Shown: positions 11,469-21,547 of the stretch, piece after piece
How positions within the stretch are numbered: the first letter of the stretch is position 1
How the letters are laid out: each line of letters begins with the position of its first letter
Source: Planctomycetaceae bacterium
Lineage (GTDB): Bacteria; Planctomycetota; Planctomycetia; Pirellulales; Pirellulaceae
NCBI GenBank assembly: GCA_024642205.1
Contig: JAHEBQ010000011.1
Span: 1 to 64,000, forward strand
Direction of reading: 5' to 3'
Length of the DNA stretch: 64,000 bases
Program-made: the position numbers and the translations under genes
The notes under the pieces: model-generated
What the model was told of the DNA's origin: nothing
Seen by the model: only the letters and a program-made list of their open reading frames with translations
Database searches by the model: none

Positions 11469-11897
11469 CACGTTGCCCAGTCTGAATTTCACGCACTGGC
11501 GGATCGCCTGGGTCACCTGACGGCTGGTTTCGTAGGCTGTTCGCATCAGGTGGACCGTCGTGCAAAGGCCCGTATCCATGCCCAAGACTGGATTTCCCTG
11601 TCTCTGAAAGCGTTTCCATCGCCGCTGGATGGATTCGTACCGTGTGTTGCGATCCACTACGGCGCGACCGGGCAGTTTTTTGGTATCTGTCGTTTCGTCA
11701 AATTGACGGTTAGAAACAAACGGGTTGCCTGACCTTCTGAAAGCCGATCCAGATTGCCTTGATAACGAATCGACAGGATACTCAAAATCGGAAAATGACT
11801 CCCCGGAAGTTTCAGCAAGTGAATTGCCTGACGGGCTGATTCGTTCCGTCTTCAACCTTCACCCGTCCGGCGACTTTCCATCCTGGCAGCAGCATCG

Positions 11898-13091
11898 TTA
11901 TTCTCCAATCACGCGCTGACTGATTTGGCCGGACGTTTTATTCCGAACGATGACCTTCAGGCAGCCGTCGGGCATTCGTTCCTGCTTCACGAGATAGTGG
12001 TCCTGATCAAATTCGCGTCGCACCGAAATGCTTTCGACGTTTTCTCGACCGCGCCAAATGGGCAACGAAATTGGTTCCCAACGTTTTGACAGTACCGATT
12101 GATAAGCCGCGTCCATGATCGCGTTGACCACATAACCATCGTAAAACGTCTCGGCCGGAGACTCGCCCCGCTCCAGAGCGCCAAGCACGTCGGCGAACAT
12201 ATCGACGTATCCCAGCGCACCCGGCTCGTCGCCGACCGGGAATAGCCAGCCCTTTGACGTTTCGGCTTTCTCGGCAACGTAGTCTGAATCGCCATTGGCA
12301 GAGAACATCTCCATTCCCGTTCTCAGCCAGTGGTTCAGCCAAATCGTTCCTTCGGTCCCTGCTACTTCGTCCCGTAGATCCATCCCCCCTCGAAAGGCCC
12401 AACTGACTTCGAATTGTCCAATCGCCCCGTTTTCGTAACGGACCATTCCGATCGCGTGGTCTTCCGTTTCAATGGGATGGACCTGGGTATCGGCCCAACA
12501 AACGACCTCGACCGGCCGAATATCTTTGCCGATAAAGTTGCGCGCGATCTCGATACAGTGACAGCCCATGTCAATGATTGCGCCACCGCCGGACATTTCC
12601 TTGTCCCAAAACCAGTCGCTGTGCGGACCAGGGTGAGTTTCGCGGGAACGTACCCAGGTCACATCACCGATGGCACCATGTCGAACGGAACGAAGTGCCT
12701 TGAGTGTTTTCGGCGTGTAGACCAGGTCTTCGAGGTAACCGGCGAAGACTCCTGCCGATTCAACGGCCTCCAGCATTTCACAGGCTTCTTCGGCCGTCCG
12801 TCCCAGCGGTTTGGTGCACAGAACAGGCTTGCCGGCGCTGACTGCCGCGAGCACTGCTTGCTTGTGCAGATGATTGGGCAGTGCCACGATTACAACGTCA
12901 ACGTCGTCACGCTGGATCGCTGCATCCATGTCGGTAGTGGCATCCGGGATGTTCCACTGGCTGGCAAATTTTTCGGCCGAGTTCTGCGTTCGGGAATACA
13001 CGACCGTGACCTGATCCCGGCTCCGTTTTCCCTGTAACGACATCGTGTAGAACATTCCGATCAAGCCGGAACCCAGCATACAGATTCGCAT
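11898..13091 (-). CDS. Gfo/Idh/MocA family oxidoreductase
   Basis: [20 protein letters not shown] Rossmann start; [32 protein letters not shown]. Confidence 0.9.
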   Translation of the reverse strand: MRICMLGSGLIGMFYTMSLQGKRSRDQVTVVYSRTQNSAEKFASQWNIPDATTDMDAAIQRDDVDVVIVALPNHLHKQAVLAAVSAGKPVLCTKPLGRTAEEACEMLEAVESAGVFAGYLEDLVYTPKTLKALRSVRHGAIGDVTWVRSRETHPGPHSDWFWDKEMSGGGAIIDMGCHCIEIARNFIGKDIRPVEVVCWADTQVHPIETEDHAIGMVRYENGAIGQFEVSWAFRGGMDLRDEVAGTEGTIWLNHWLRTGMEMFSANGDSDYVAEKAETSKGWLFPVGDEPGALGYVDMFADVLGALERGESPAETFYDGYVVNAIMDAAYQSVLSKRWEPISLPIWRGRENVESISVRREFDQDHYLVKQERMPDGCLKVIVRNKTSGQISQRVIGE

Positions 13092-13297
13092 TCGTTTCTC
13101 CGGAATAAATTGTCAACGCTCAAAGATTTTCGACTACGGCAAGTCGCAAGCGTCAGCTTCAGGCCGGAATCGCCAGCAAAACTTTCAGACTCGTAAAGCG
13201 GTCCCGGCCCGGACACGCATGGATTCGGCCTGGCGGGCAAGAATTGAGGTTGATCGGGAATACTGGTTGACCACTCGTCCGAGCTAGTGACAGCGAT

Positions 13298-14086
13298 TTA
13301 CAATGGACTGCACTTTTTCATATGTTCCCCAACGCGTTCATCATCCCAAATTTCCAGGGGGTAGTAACTGGGATGTTTGCTTTCAAAGTACGGGTCGTTG
13401 TGCCGCGTGTTGTAACAACAAATCAGTGACCAGCGGGGAAATTCACTTTTGTTTTGATCCGACCGATGTAGCGTATTTCCATGGAAAAAAATTGCGTCGC
13501 CTGGCTCCAGCTCACAGTACACCAGCTCCATCCGGGCAAGCGCCGCGTCGACTCGTTCAAGATCGGCGCCGGTTTGATCGCCCGTTTTGCCGTGTTCAAT
13601 TCTGCCCATCTTGTGTGAACCACGGATTACCTGAAGACAACCATTTTCTCGTGTCGCTCGGTCAATTGCGATCAGACAGCTTCCCATGTCCGGAAACAGA
13701 CATCCGTTGTTGTACCAGTAACCGTAGTCCTGATGCCATTCCCAAGCGCCGCCGACACGCGGTTCCTTGAGCATCATCTTGTGGTGGTAATGATAGACTT
13801 CGTCTCCCAGCAAAGCCTGCATGTTTCCGGCAACTCTCCTGCATCGGACGATTGCTTCATAAGGAGACTCGGTCAAGTCGTTTCGAACAGCCAATCGACT
13901 CTCACCGCCCAGCGAGTCCTTGCGTGCATAGGAATCATGCAGGATCGCCTGATCTGATTTTGCCACGGCCAACAACAACGCCGCCTCATCGACGGACAAC
14001 AACTGAGGCACAATCAGGTAGCCATCAATTGCGAATTGCTGAAGGTGTTCTTCTTCGACCGAGAACGCCATTTTTCGTCCTTTCAT
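13298..14086 (-). CDS. Phytanoyl-CoA dioxygenase family protein
   Basis: FAIDGYLIVPQLLS...WEWHQDYGYW (HxD)...FFHGNTLHRSDQN...RWSLICCYN. Confidence 0.88.
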   Translation of the reverse strand: MKGRKMAFSVEEEHLQQFAIDGYLIVPQLLSVDEAALLLAVAKSDQAILHDSYARKDSLGGESRLAVRNDLTESPYEAIVRCRRVAGNMQALLGDEVYHYHHKMMLKEPRVGGAWEWHQDYGYWYNNGCLFPDMGSCLIAIDRATRENGCLQVIRGSHKMGRIEHGKTGDQTGADLERVDAALARMELVYCELEPGDAIFFHGNTLHRSDQNKSEFPRWSLICCYNTRHNDPYFESKHPSYYPLEIWDDERVGEHMKKCSPL

Positions 14087-14132
14087 GTTTTGCTGCCAGT
14101 AACCGGTCCCGGCGGTTGATTGTACTGCGAAA

Positions 14133-15581
14133 CTAGATCAAACCGAAATACTCGTGAATGAACTGCTTTCGATCTCCTTCGTGCTGGACATATTGCAACA
14201 TTGCCAGGAGTTTCGTTTGATCCCGTTTGAGCTTGGCCGCAAGGTTGGCGGCGTCCCTGAGTTGTCCCGGCAGCGGACCAATGACGGTCAAATTCGATGG
14301 CTGGTTTGCACCGGTGATAACGCCCCAGCGATCCATCATCGAAAGAGCCGTTTCCAGCCTGCGGTCGTGTTTTTCCCTGTGATGCAGCCGTTCTCGCAAC
14401 CACTCCAGTCCGAATGCGTTAATTTGCTCAATTTCGTTCTTCAAGAAATCAAACACTCGCTCGTAGTATTCCGCATCGGGATTGCTCCAATGCAGGAATT
14501 CCATTTGGGTCGCCAAGTCGCGCTGGTCGTACATCAGCAGACACTTGGATGGTTGCCCGTCGCGCCCAGCCCGCCCGATTTCCTGGTAATACGATTCCAA
14601 TGATCCAGGCAGGTCTGCGTGTAGCACGTATCGAATGTCCTCTTTGTCGACTCCCATTCCAAACGCGTTGGTCGCCAGCACCAGATGGCCAGGCTCATTC
14701 ATGAATGACTCCTGCAGTTGGCGGCGGCTGTTGCGAGGCAGGTCTCCATGATAGATCAAATGCGGGATATCATTTTCCCACAGTTGATCACTGAACTCCA
14801 TCAATTTTCGGATCAACGTAAAGTACACGATTCCACTGCCTGGCAACTGCCGTCTCGTTTCGGCAATCAGGTCGTATTTCGCAACATCGTCCCAGACGTG
14901 GGTGACTTCGAGGTTCAGGTTCGGTCGATCGATACCCTCATGAAACAACTCGACGTCTCCTGGATCGAGATTCAGCTGTCGAACGATGTCTGTTTGCACG
15001 TCGGGAGTCGCGGTTGCCGTCAGTGCAATGGTTGTCGGATTGCCCAACGATTCCCGGATTTCACCCACGCGTGTGTAATCTGGTCGAAAGTCGTGGCCCC
15101 ATTCACTGATACAATGGGCTTCGTCGATGGCCAGCAAGACGATCTTGCGTTGACCAATCACATCACGGAAATCTGGCTTACGAAACCGCTCCGGCGTCAC
15201 ATAGACCATATCGAAACCGCCTTGGCCGATCTGCCTGTATCGCAGATCCCGCTCCGAACGTTGCAATGACGAATTGACGAATGTTGCGTTGACTCCTTTG
15301 GCGACAAGCGCATCGACTTGATCTTTCATCAGCGCAATCAACGGAGAAATGACAAGCGTCAACGGCGGCCTGTCGGGTTGCTGCAGGGTGGTGGCGGCCA
15401 GCTGGTTTTGGCGGGAAAGCACGATCGCAGGTATCTGGTAGCAAACGCTTTTTCCCATCCCCGTCGGCATGATCACGAGGCAGTGTCCCCCAGCCAGTAC
15501 TCGCTCAATCACCTCACCCTGGCTTCCTCGGAATTCCTGATGACCGAAGACTTCAAGTAAAATGTCGGCACTAGGATGCAT
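14133..15581 (-). CDS. RecQ-family ATP-dependent DNA helicase (short C-terminus)
   Basis: ORF 14133..16244; homologous part starts at MHPSADILLEVFGHQEFRGSQGEVI (15581); MPTGMGKSVCYQIPA, DEAHC, GRAGRDG motifs. Confidence 0.88.
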   Translation of the reverse strand: MHPSADILLEVFGHQEFRGSQGEVIERVLAGGHCLVIMPTGMGKSVCYQIPAIVLSRQNQLAATTLQQPDRPPLTLVISPLIALMKDQVDALVAKGVNATFVNSSLQRSERDLRYRQIGQGGFDMVYVTPERFRKPDFRDVIGQRKIVLLAIDEAHCISEWGHDFRPDYTRVGEIRESLGNPTTIALTATATPDVQTDIVRQLNLDPGDVELFHEGIDRPNLNLEVTHVWDDVAKYDLIAETRRQLPGSGIVYFTLIRKLMEFSDQLWENDIPHLIYHGDLPRNSRRQLQESFMNEPGHLVLATNAFGMGVDKEDIRYVLHADLPGSLESYYQEIGRAGRDGQPSKCLLMYDQRDLATQMEFLHWSNPDAEYYERVFDFLKNEIEQINAFGLEWLRERLHHREKHDRRLETALSMMDRWGVITGANQPSNLTVIGPLPGQLRDAANLAAKLKRDQTKLLAMLQYVQHEGDRKQFIHEYFGLI

Positions 15582-15773
15582 ATTGGGGACGAAGGCGTAT
15601 AAAAGTGGCGTTTTCAGCTGAAACTCTGATCCGATTGCGGTGTTAAGTATCGTATTGGTTTCTGGTTTCTCTACAATCGGAAACAGGGCCCCGCCTGTTT
15701 TTGAGTCGAAGTTTCTGATTAAGGCGATCCATTGAAATTCGAGAATCCATGCCGTCCGACCGATCGGCTTCTC

Positions 15774-17147
15774 ATGCGGAAGCATGTCATTCTGGCAATG
15801 TTCTTTCTGGGTCTCACTTCGAGTGTGTTGGCCCAGCAGGAAATAGAACTGGCCGATAAATTTACTGGCAAGATTGCCGATCCCGCCCTGCTGAGCGCAC
15901 GCCCTGAGTCGGGAATTGTCCAAGAGCAGGAGTCCTGGAAAAAACTCTGGACTGCCTGGCGCCCGAACGAGCCCATCAAAGACGTCGATTTCAATCATCA
16001 GACCGTGTTGGTTGAAACGGTCCCGGGACCCAATCTGGTTTTTTCCAGCCTTTTGAAACTGGACGGCCAAGGCGATTTGAAATATGAAATTGCCTCGTCG
16101 CGGATCGAAGGTCCGGGATTTGGTTACTTGCTCATGGTTGTTCCAAAAACCGGCATCCGCTCCTTCAATGGAAAAACAATGGATGGAAAACCGGTCGAAA
16201 CCCGTCCGGTCGCCGCGATGGACAAGGCAATTCCAGACTCTCAACCAGGGGTCTCACCTCCCGTGTCGGTGAAACCGGCCCTTGAACCAAACCCAACCGT
16301 TGGGCCACCCGGAGTCGATCTGAAAACCGCTGGCCAGGAGTTCGTCAAAGTCGAAATTGTCGGCCGTGTCCGAGCACAGTTCCAATCGGTCGGCGCGGAA
16401 ACGACCGGGACTCTCGTTGCCGCTGACGGAATCGTTTGGGAGCTTGATCTGCAGCAGGACGAACATCTTTTGAAAGCAGCGAGGTCGCTGGGAGACTCAC
16501 TCGCCCGAATCAACGGCAAACTGGAAATGCAGCGTCAGCGCGGTGGCATCGAGGCCAGGGTTCGTTGGATCGTGCATGTGGAAAGCCTGGAACCGCTGGG
16601 TGTGCCAACCGCATTCCCTCCAGCAGCCTTGCCAACCGAGCGGCCGATTACCCAGCTGCGAAATGCAGAGCCATTGGCAGAAAACCCTCGGCTCTCTCCA
16701 ATCCGAACCGTCCCCGGTGATGCCGGAAAAACCACCCCTCGCCAACCGGACCCATCGACGCCACCACCGGTTCCCGAATCGGGGATGAGAGATGTTCCAA
16801 CCAGTTTTAAGCGACTATCAATCGTCACATCCGATGGGCAAACCCAGTTGATCGACTCTGATGGATCGATTCACTATGAGTCAAAGCCACGAAACCTGAC
16901 GAACGACTGGACCACCGATCCGTCATCCATTGCAAAACTTCATCAATTTGTGGCAGAAACAGCCTGGGATCAGGTACCCAGGAAAACCCGGTCTGAATCC
17001 AATGACCCAAATGAAATCAACTACACGATTTCCATCGAAACATCTCGAGGTGTGACTCGCTTTTTCATCGACCGAACCGCTGTCCCCGATCAACCAACGA
17101 TGAAGCAATTCTTTGAAATTATCGGTGAAATGGCCCGCAACCGATAA
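15774..17147 (+). CDS. Hypothetical secreted protein
   Basis: ORF 15732..17147; likely start MRKHVILAMFFLGLTSSVLAQQ (signal peptide). Confidence 0.65.
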   Translation: MRKHVILAMFFLGLTSSVLAQQEIELADKFTGKIADPALLSARPESGIVQEQESWKKLWTAWRPNEPIKDVDFNHQTVLVETVPGPNLVFSSLLKLDGQGDLKYEIASSRIEGPGFGYLLMVVPKTGIRSFNGKTMDGKPVETRPVAAMDKAIPDSQPGVSPPVSVKPALEPNPTVGPPGVDLKTAGQEFVKVEIVGRVRAQFQSVGAETTGTLVAADGIVWELDLQQDEHLLKAARSLGDSLARINGKLEMQRQRGGIEARVRWIVHVESLEPLGVPTAFPPAALPTERPITQLRNAEPLAENPRLSPIRTVPGDAGKTTPRQPDPSTPPPVPESGMRDVPTSFKRLSIVTSDGQTQLIDSDGSIHYESKPRNLTNDWTTDPSSIAKLHQFVAETAWDQVPRKTRSESNDPNEINYTISIETSRGVTRFFIDRTAVPDQPTMKQFFEIIGEMARNR

Positions 17148-17336
17148 CCAAGACGAACCTCAAGCGTGAGAGTTGCCGGCATGCCCAATCAGGGGCAGGA
17201 AGTTATCTAGTCAGCTTCCCTGAACCTCGGGTTTGTGAAACCGGTAATCTGCCTAGAATGACCGCTGGCCGGCAGACTGTCTGGCCTATCGCTATCGTAA
17301 CATAACCAATTTGTGCCAGCGACGAAGGAGGTCTCG

Positions 17337-17996
17337 ATGTCCCACCAACGGCCTTTGTTCTTGTTCCTAATGATTTCCTTCTGTCTTACCCTTGATTTGT
17401 CGGGCCAGGTCCAAATACCCGGGGATTCAAACATAACCAGCCATCACCGGAAAACGACCAGGTTTGCCAGTCAGTTTTGGACCTACCTGCTTTCCAACAA
17501 TTACAAACACTGGTCACCCAGTCCTGGCGAGACCAGTGATTATTTTGCCAGTCGATTCGAGGACGGGAAGCGTTCTTCCACCGAAAGCCCGCACGGCGTC
17601 TGGTTGAAAACTTACATCAACCGGACCTCGATAAGCAACACGAAGACTTTTTCAAACGGTTCCGTGATCATCCTGGAAAACTATCGCGTTGACAAATCTC
17701 TGCAGTCGATTTCCGTGATGTACCGTACCCCGGGATTCAACCCTGAAGCCAATGACTGGTATTGGATCAATTACGAACCCGACGGATCGGTTTCCGAATC
17801 TGCGGCAGTCATCGGGAATCAACCGATTGCCACCGGCGCAAACGGCGTTCGCCGCACCTTCACTTCGGGGCAACCAATGCCCTCGACTAGACTGATGGGG
17901 CGAGCCAGCTCGTGCATTGAATGCCACCGAAAATCCAGTGGAAACGATTTCGTGTTCTTCAATGATTTGGATGACATTGCATCCGAAACGGAATGA
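17337..17996 (+). CDS. Cytochrome P460-like protein with a CxxCH haem-binding motif
   Basis: Signal peptide; SPHGVWLKTYIN...DWYWINYEPDGSV...SSCIECHRKSSGNDFVFFND. Confidence 0.7.
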   Translation: MSHQRPLFLFLMISFCLTLDLSGQVQIPGDSNITSHHRKTTRFASQFWTYLLSNNYKHWSPSPGETSDYFASRFEDGKRSSTESPHGVWLKTYINRTSISNTKTFSNGSVIILENYRVDKSLQSISVMYRTPGFNPEANDWYWINYEPDGSVSESAAVIGNQPIATGANGVRRTFTSGQPMPSTRLMGRASSCIECHRKSSGNDFVFFNDLDDIASETE

Positions 17997-18095
17997 ACGT
18001 GTATTCCCTGTCGGAAAGGTCACGGCGCGACCAATTGCTTTCAGACCGAAGGACGAAGAATATTCCGGGAGCACCTGGTGAACTACCTGATTGTC

Positions 18096-18626
18096 TCAGG
18101 CTTGGTTTCGCCGGGGGGCAACCGGTGGCAGGTCCCGCTTGATCTCATCGAGTATCCCACAAAGCGCTTCGACTTCGGTTCCGCTGAGCCGCGCCGACTG
18201 AACAAGGTAAGCCAACATCGGAACGGGATGGCCCTTGAACACCGTATGGAGCAGCTGTCCACTGGCGTAATCAATACACTCCGCTTCGCTGATATTCGCC
18301 CGGTAAAGATACCGGTTTCCTTTTCGTTGAAAATCCAACACGCCTTTCTGAACCAGGCGATGCAACAGCGTCTTGATGGTTCCTGGCGTCCATTCCATTG
18401 ATTCGCTCAACCGGGATATGATCCTTCCCGATGTGATCGGCTCGCCAAGCCAAACTTCCTGCATGACATACCATTCTGCGTCGGAGATATTGGGGCGGTG
18501 TTGAATCAAGTCAAACTCCAGGCTGGAAGCCGCAGAAACAGAAAGACGGCGATCAAACGAACCGTGCGACTGAGACGAGTTGCGAACGATCGATTGTTGA
18601 TTAGAGAAAATGGATCCACGCGTCAA
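18096..18626 (-). CDS. BlaI/MecI/CopY-family transcriptional repressor
   Basis: PNISDAEWYVMQEVWLGEPITSGRIISRLSESMEWTPGTIKTLLHRLVQKGVLDFQRKGNRYLY winged helix; exact start uncertain. Confidence 0.85.
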   Translation of the reverse strand: MTRGSIFSNQQSIVRNSSQSHGSFDRRLSVSAASSLEFDLIQHRPNISDAEWYVMQEVWLGEPITSGRIISRLSESMEWTPGTIKTLLHRLVQKGVLDFQRKGNRYLYRANISEAECIDYASGQLLHTVFKGHPVPMLAYLVQSARLSGTEVEALCGILDEIKRDLPPVAPRRNQA

Positions 18627-18641
18627 TGCGTCATCTCCACG

Positions 18642-18671
18642 AAAAAAAGCCGCACCCTATTTGAGTGCGGC
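18642..18671 (-). terminator. Rho-independent terminator for the gene ending at 18722
   Basis: Stem GCCGCAC (18649-18655) / GTGCGGC (18665-18671), followed on the minus strand by 7 T. Confidence 0.8.
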
Positions 18672-18721
18672 TTTGCTGGCTTGACGCCTCCCGACAAACG
18701 TCCGGATCCCCCGGTGCAAGC

Positions 18722-20521
18722 TTAACGCGAAGTCACAGGACTCAGCGATTCACTGACTCGGGCCTCGGCGACTTCATAAACGTAAACCGAGTTTTCTGAG
18801 ATCACGATTCTGTCGGAGCCGGCAGCCTTCAGCGAACACCGGACGACGTGGTCGCCTTTGGAAACTCCGACAGCCGTGAATTTGAAAGCAACTTTTTGAC
18901 CTGGCGCGACCTGCGGCTCGGTGAACAACAAGGCGTGTTCGGGTTGGTCCGCGATCAATTCATCTTTGACAGGCATTAATGACTCGGGTAAAGCAACCTG
19001 AACGTTGACTTCCGTCGCTTCACGACTGCCCAGATTTTCGACTTCCACCAGGAATTCGGCTTTCGCACCCACCTGCACCGGACCGGTCAGGTTCTGAATT
19101 CGCACGTTCAGGTCAGCTCGTGTCGTGACTTCGGTGGCAAGTCGAAACTCTTTTTCAAGTGTTTCGTTGCTGCTGATGAGGATGTTGCAGACCTGTTCGC
19201 CTTCTTTGACTGCAGTTGCTTTCAATTGAATCTGTTCAGTCGACTTGGCAGCCAGTTTGCCAAACGTCCACGACAATGTACCGCGTTCAGCATCGACGTC
19301 GGCTTCACGACTGATCGTCGTCACTTTCATTCCGTCCGGAACGGCCAGAGAAACTCGAACATTGGTCACTTCGACTTCCCCGGTATTCTCGATGTCGAAT
19401 GAATAAATTCCATCACGCTGGACGAAATTCAGCTTCGGTCCAACGGCGGAAAGTCGAAGTTCTGGCTGATGCATGCTGACGTCAAGCGACGTCTCCTGGC
19501 GCTCCATGTATTTGGCCGTGGCGAAGATCTTGAATTGCCCCTGGCCGGAAGCATGCGCGTGAGATTCAAATGGAATCTCCAGCATGGCACCCGGCTGGAT
19601 CGTAGAAATCAGGATTCCCTCGGAAGCATGGGCCGGCCTCAACCCGCTTGGCAAGACGGCTTCCAGCCGAACATCCGTAGCGACACCATCGCCCGCATTG
19701 GTAATCGTCAATACGTGCATTACCGTTTTGCCAGTTGTTGCTTTCGTGGGACCCGAAATTTTCATCTTGAGCTCCGGCTGCTGGACGCCAACAACCGTAT
19801 GTTGATCACTTTTGACCAGGACTTGGGTTTCTATTTCAAGGGGCACCTTTTTTGTCGGGATTACCGTCAAGAGAATCTGTTGGGTGCGTTCACCGATAAT
19901 TCGCGGAACATCGAATTCAATAGTTTGACCTTCGGTCCGCGTCGGGCTCGGAGAAGCCGAAACGAATTTCGAATGCTCAGGAATTCGCGCGATCAATGTG
20001 AGATTGTCGATCATCTCTTTGCTCAAGTTGCTGAGATTGATCTGTAGCTGGGCCGATTGATTGACGTTGACCGTTTGGGGTGCTCTGATTTCTGTCGAAA
20101 CCATGCTTTTTCGAACCGTTACTGCTTGCGTTGGATCGTCCTGTTGAGGCTCAGCATTCGGTTGTTCCCGATTCGACGGTTCGTTTGCGGTTGCCCGCGC
20201 GGTCGACAGGATCGGTTGCTGATTCACTGGTTGGAGAATGGACTTTTGCGGATTTCGGCCAGGGTTTTGTACGATCGGTCGAATCTGCTGGTGCAGCGCG
20301 CGGGGTACCTGGATGTCGTCGAACTGAATCTGATTCGGGTTGGCAACCTGGTTGATTTCCGCCGGTTTTTGCGCTGGCTGAGGTCGTAGTTTGATAACCC
20401 GGTTGACTGCCTGCCCAGCTCCGATGAAATGTTCTTGCGACACAGCAAATTGGCCATGTGTGGATAACACCAGGGCGAACAGGGTGAACGCGGTAACCAG
20501 TTTGGGATAGAAATGACTCAT
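18722..20521 (-). CDS. Secreted repeat protein with CARDB/DUF11-like domains
   Basis: ORF 18722..20629; start at MSHFYPKLVTAFTLFALVLSTHGQ; several ~100-aa beta-rich modules (e.g. PELKMKISGPTKATTGKTVMHVLTITNAGDGVATDVRLEAVLPSGL). Confidence 0.75.
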   Translation of the reverse strand: MSHFYPKLVTAFTLFALVLSTHGQFAVSQEHFIGAGQAVNRVIKLRPQPAQKPAEINQVANPNQIQFDDIQVPRALHQQIRPIVQNPGRNPQKSILQPVNQQPILSTARATANEPSNREQPNAEPQQDDPTQAVTVRKSMVSTEIRAPQTVNVNQSAQLQINLSNLSKEMIDNLTLIARIPEHSKFVSASPSPTRTEGQTIEFDVPRIIGERTQQILLTVIPTKKVPLEIETQVLVKSDQHTVVGVQQPELKMKISGPTKATTGKTVMHVLTITNAGDGVATDVRLEAVLPSGLRPAHASEGILISTIQPGAMLEIPFESHAHASGQGQFKIFATAKYMERQETSLDVSMHQPELRLSAVGPKLNFVQRDGIYSFDIENTGEVEVTNVRVSLAVPDGMKVTTISREADVDAERGTLSWTFGKLAAKSTEQIQLKATAVKEGEQVCNILISSNETLEKEFRLATEVTTRADLNVRIQNLTGPVQVGAKAEFLVEVENLGSREATEVNVQVALPESLMPVKDELIADQPEHALLFTEPQVAPGQKVAFKFTAVGVSKGDHVVRCSLKAAGSDRIVISENSVYVYEVAEARVSESLSPVTSR

Positions 20522-20712
20522 TTGCTGCTCCGACGACGGTCCGACAGAAATTGCTGGGAAATATTTGTGTTCCCAAACTTCATCGACCGGGATAATCGGA
20601 GGTTTCAGCAATATTTCCCCAGGCCGCAATGTCCACGATTGCTGCCCAGCCTGCCAAAACGGGTGTCTGGAGAAGATACAGATGGAAAAGAGTCGTCAAT
20701 CTTGGACGATTA

Positions 20713-21162
20713 TTAATTGCTGACGATTTCCAGAATCACGCCCTGACCAGTGCCGTCGCCTCGAAACTTGATCGCCTCGTTGACCTGCTTTCGATTCAGG
20801 CACTTGATGGTATCGTGAAGCCGACGCTTGGGACAAATTTTGGGATGCTGTTTGAGCGGATCATCAATATGACTTGGCCATCCATTTTCTTCGAATGCAT
20901 CGAGTATAAGTTCTTGATTCTCGGCAGGCCATTTGAACCGTTTTACCACAGTTTCCCCAAGTCGAAGCTCGCGGCGTTCCCGATCCCAAATCGGCCGAAC
21001 GAAGGTTGTCTCATCTACCGACACCGAAGTATCAGATTGGGGATGTATAATGGGGTGGGTGATCGTGTTCGGTTGGCAGTGGCCATCGAACGCTCCAAAT
21101 CCAACGAATGGAACACTATCGTATTGGGGGAGTCGGTTTGACTCATTATGATGCGATGACAT
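20713..21162 (-). CDS. Conserved hypothetical protein
   Basis: ORF 20713..21330; start at 21162 (MSSHHNESN) with AAGGAA upstream; conserved-looking ETVVKRFKWPAENQELILDAFEENGWPSHIDDPL...KRRLHDTIKCLNRKQ. Confidence 0.6.
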   Translation of the reverse strand: MSSHHNESNRLPQYDSVPFVGFGAFDGHCQPNTITHPIIHPQSDTSVSVDETTFVRPIWDRERRELRLGETVVKRFKWPAENQELILDAFEENGWPSHIDDPLKQHPKICPKRRLHDTIKCLNRKQVNEAIKFRGDGTGQGVILEIVSN

Positions 21163-21547
21163 GTAATTCCTTGTTGATAGAGCCCTGCGGGCGGCCGCAG
21201 GGTCGTCGGTATTTGTGAAGATGGCCATCGGCTGAATGTCGCGTTTGAAACAAGCGTTTGTCGCGATGTCCTCTCTGTCAGGTGGGGAAAAATTTCTTTC
21301 CCTACAGGTAAGAACTAAATGGTCTTCCAATTTTCGATCATTTTTTTCTTTCCAATCGCGTTAAGTCCTTATTTGAAAGTGGTTTAAGAATTTTATTTTG
21401 CTTGCATTTGCTTTCCCAATCGCCATCGGCGGGTGAGCCAGGCAGGTTTCAGAATTCGTTAAACTGGGAGTTTTGGCGATCCTGGATGTGAATCGAGAAC
21501 ACGTTATTTGCGTGTTTTTGTCTGACAGCCGAATCGGACAATCCAAT

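Noticed and set aside
14133-16244. 703-aa form of the RecQ-like ORF
   Set aside because: The N-terminal ~220 aa overlaps the plus-strand secreted protein and shows no helicase similarity; start set at 15581.
18722-20629. N-terminal extension MRPGEILLKPPIIPVDEVW... of the CARDB/DUF11-like protein
   Set aside because: The signal peptide starting at 20521 is the more credible start.
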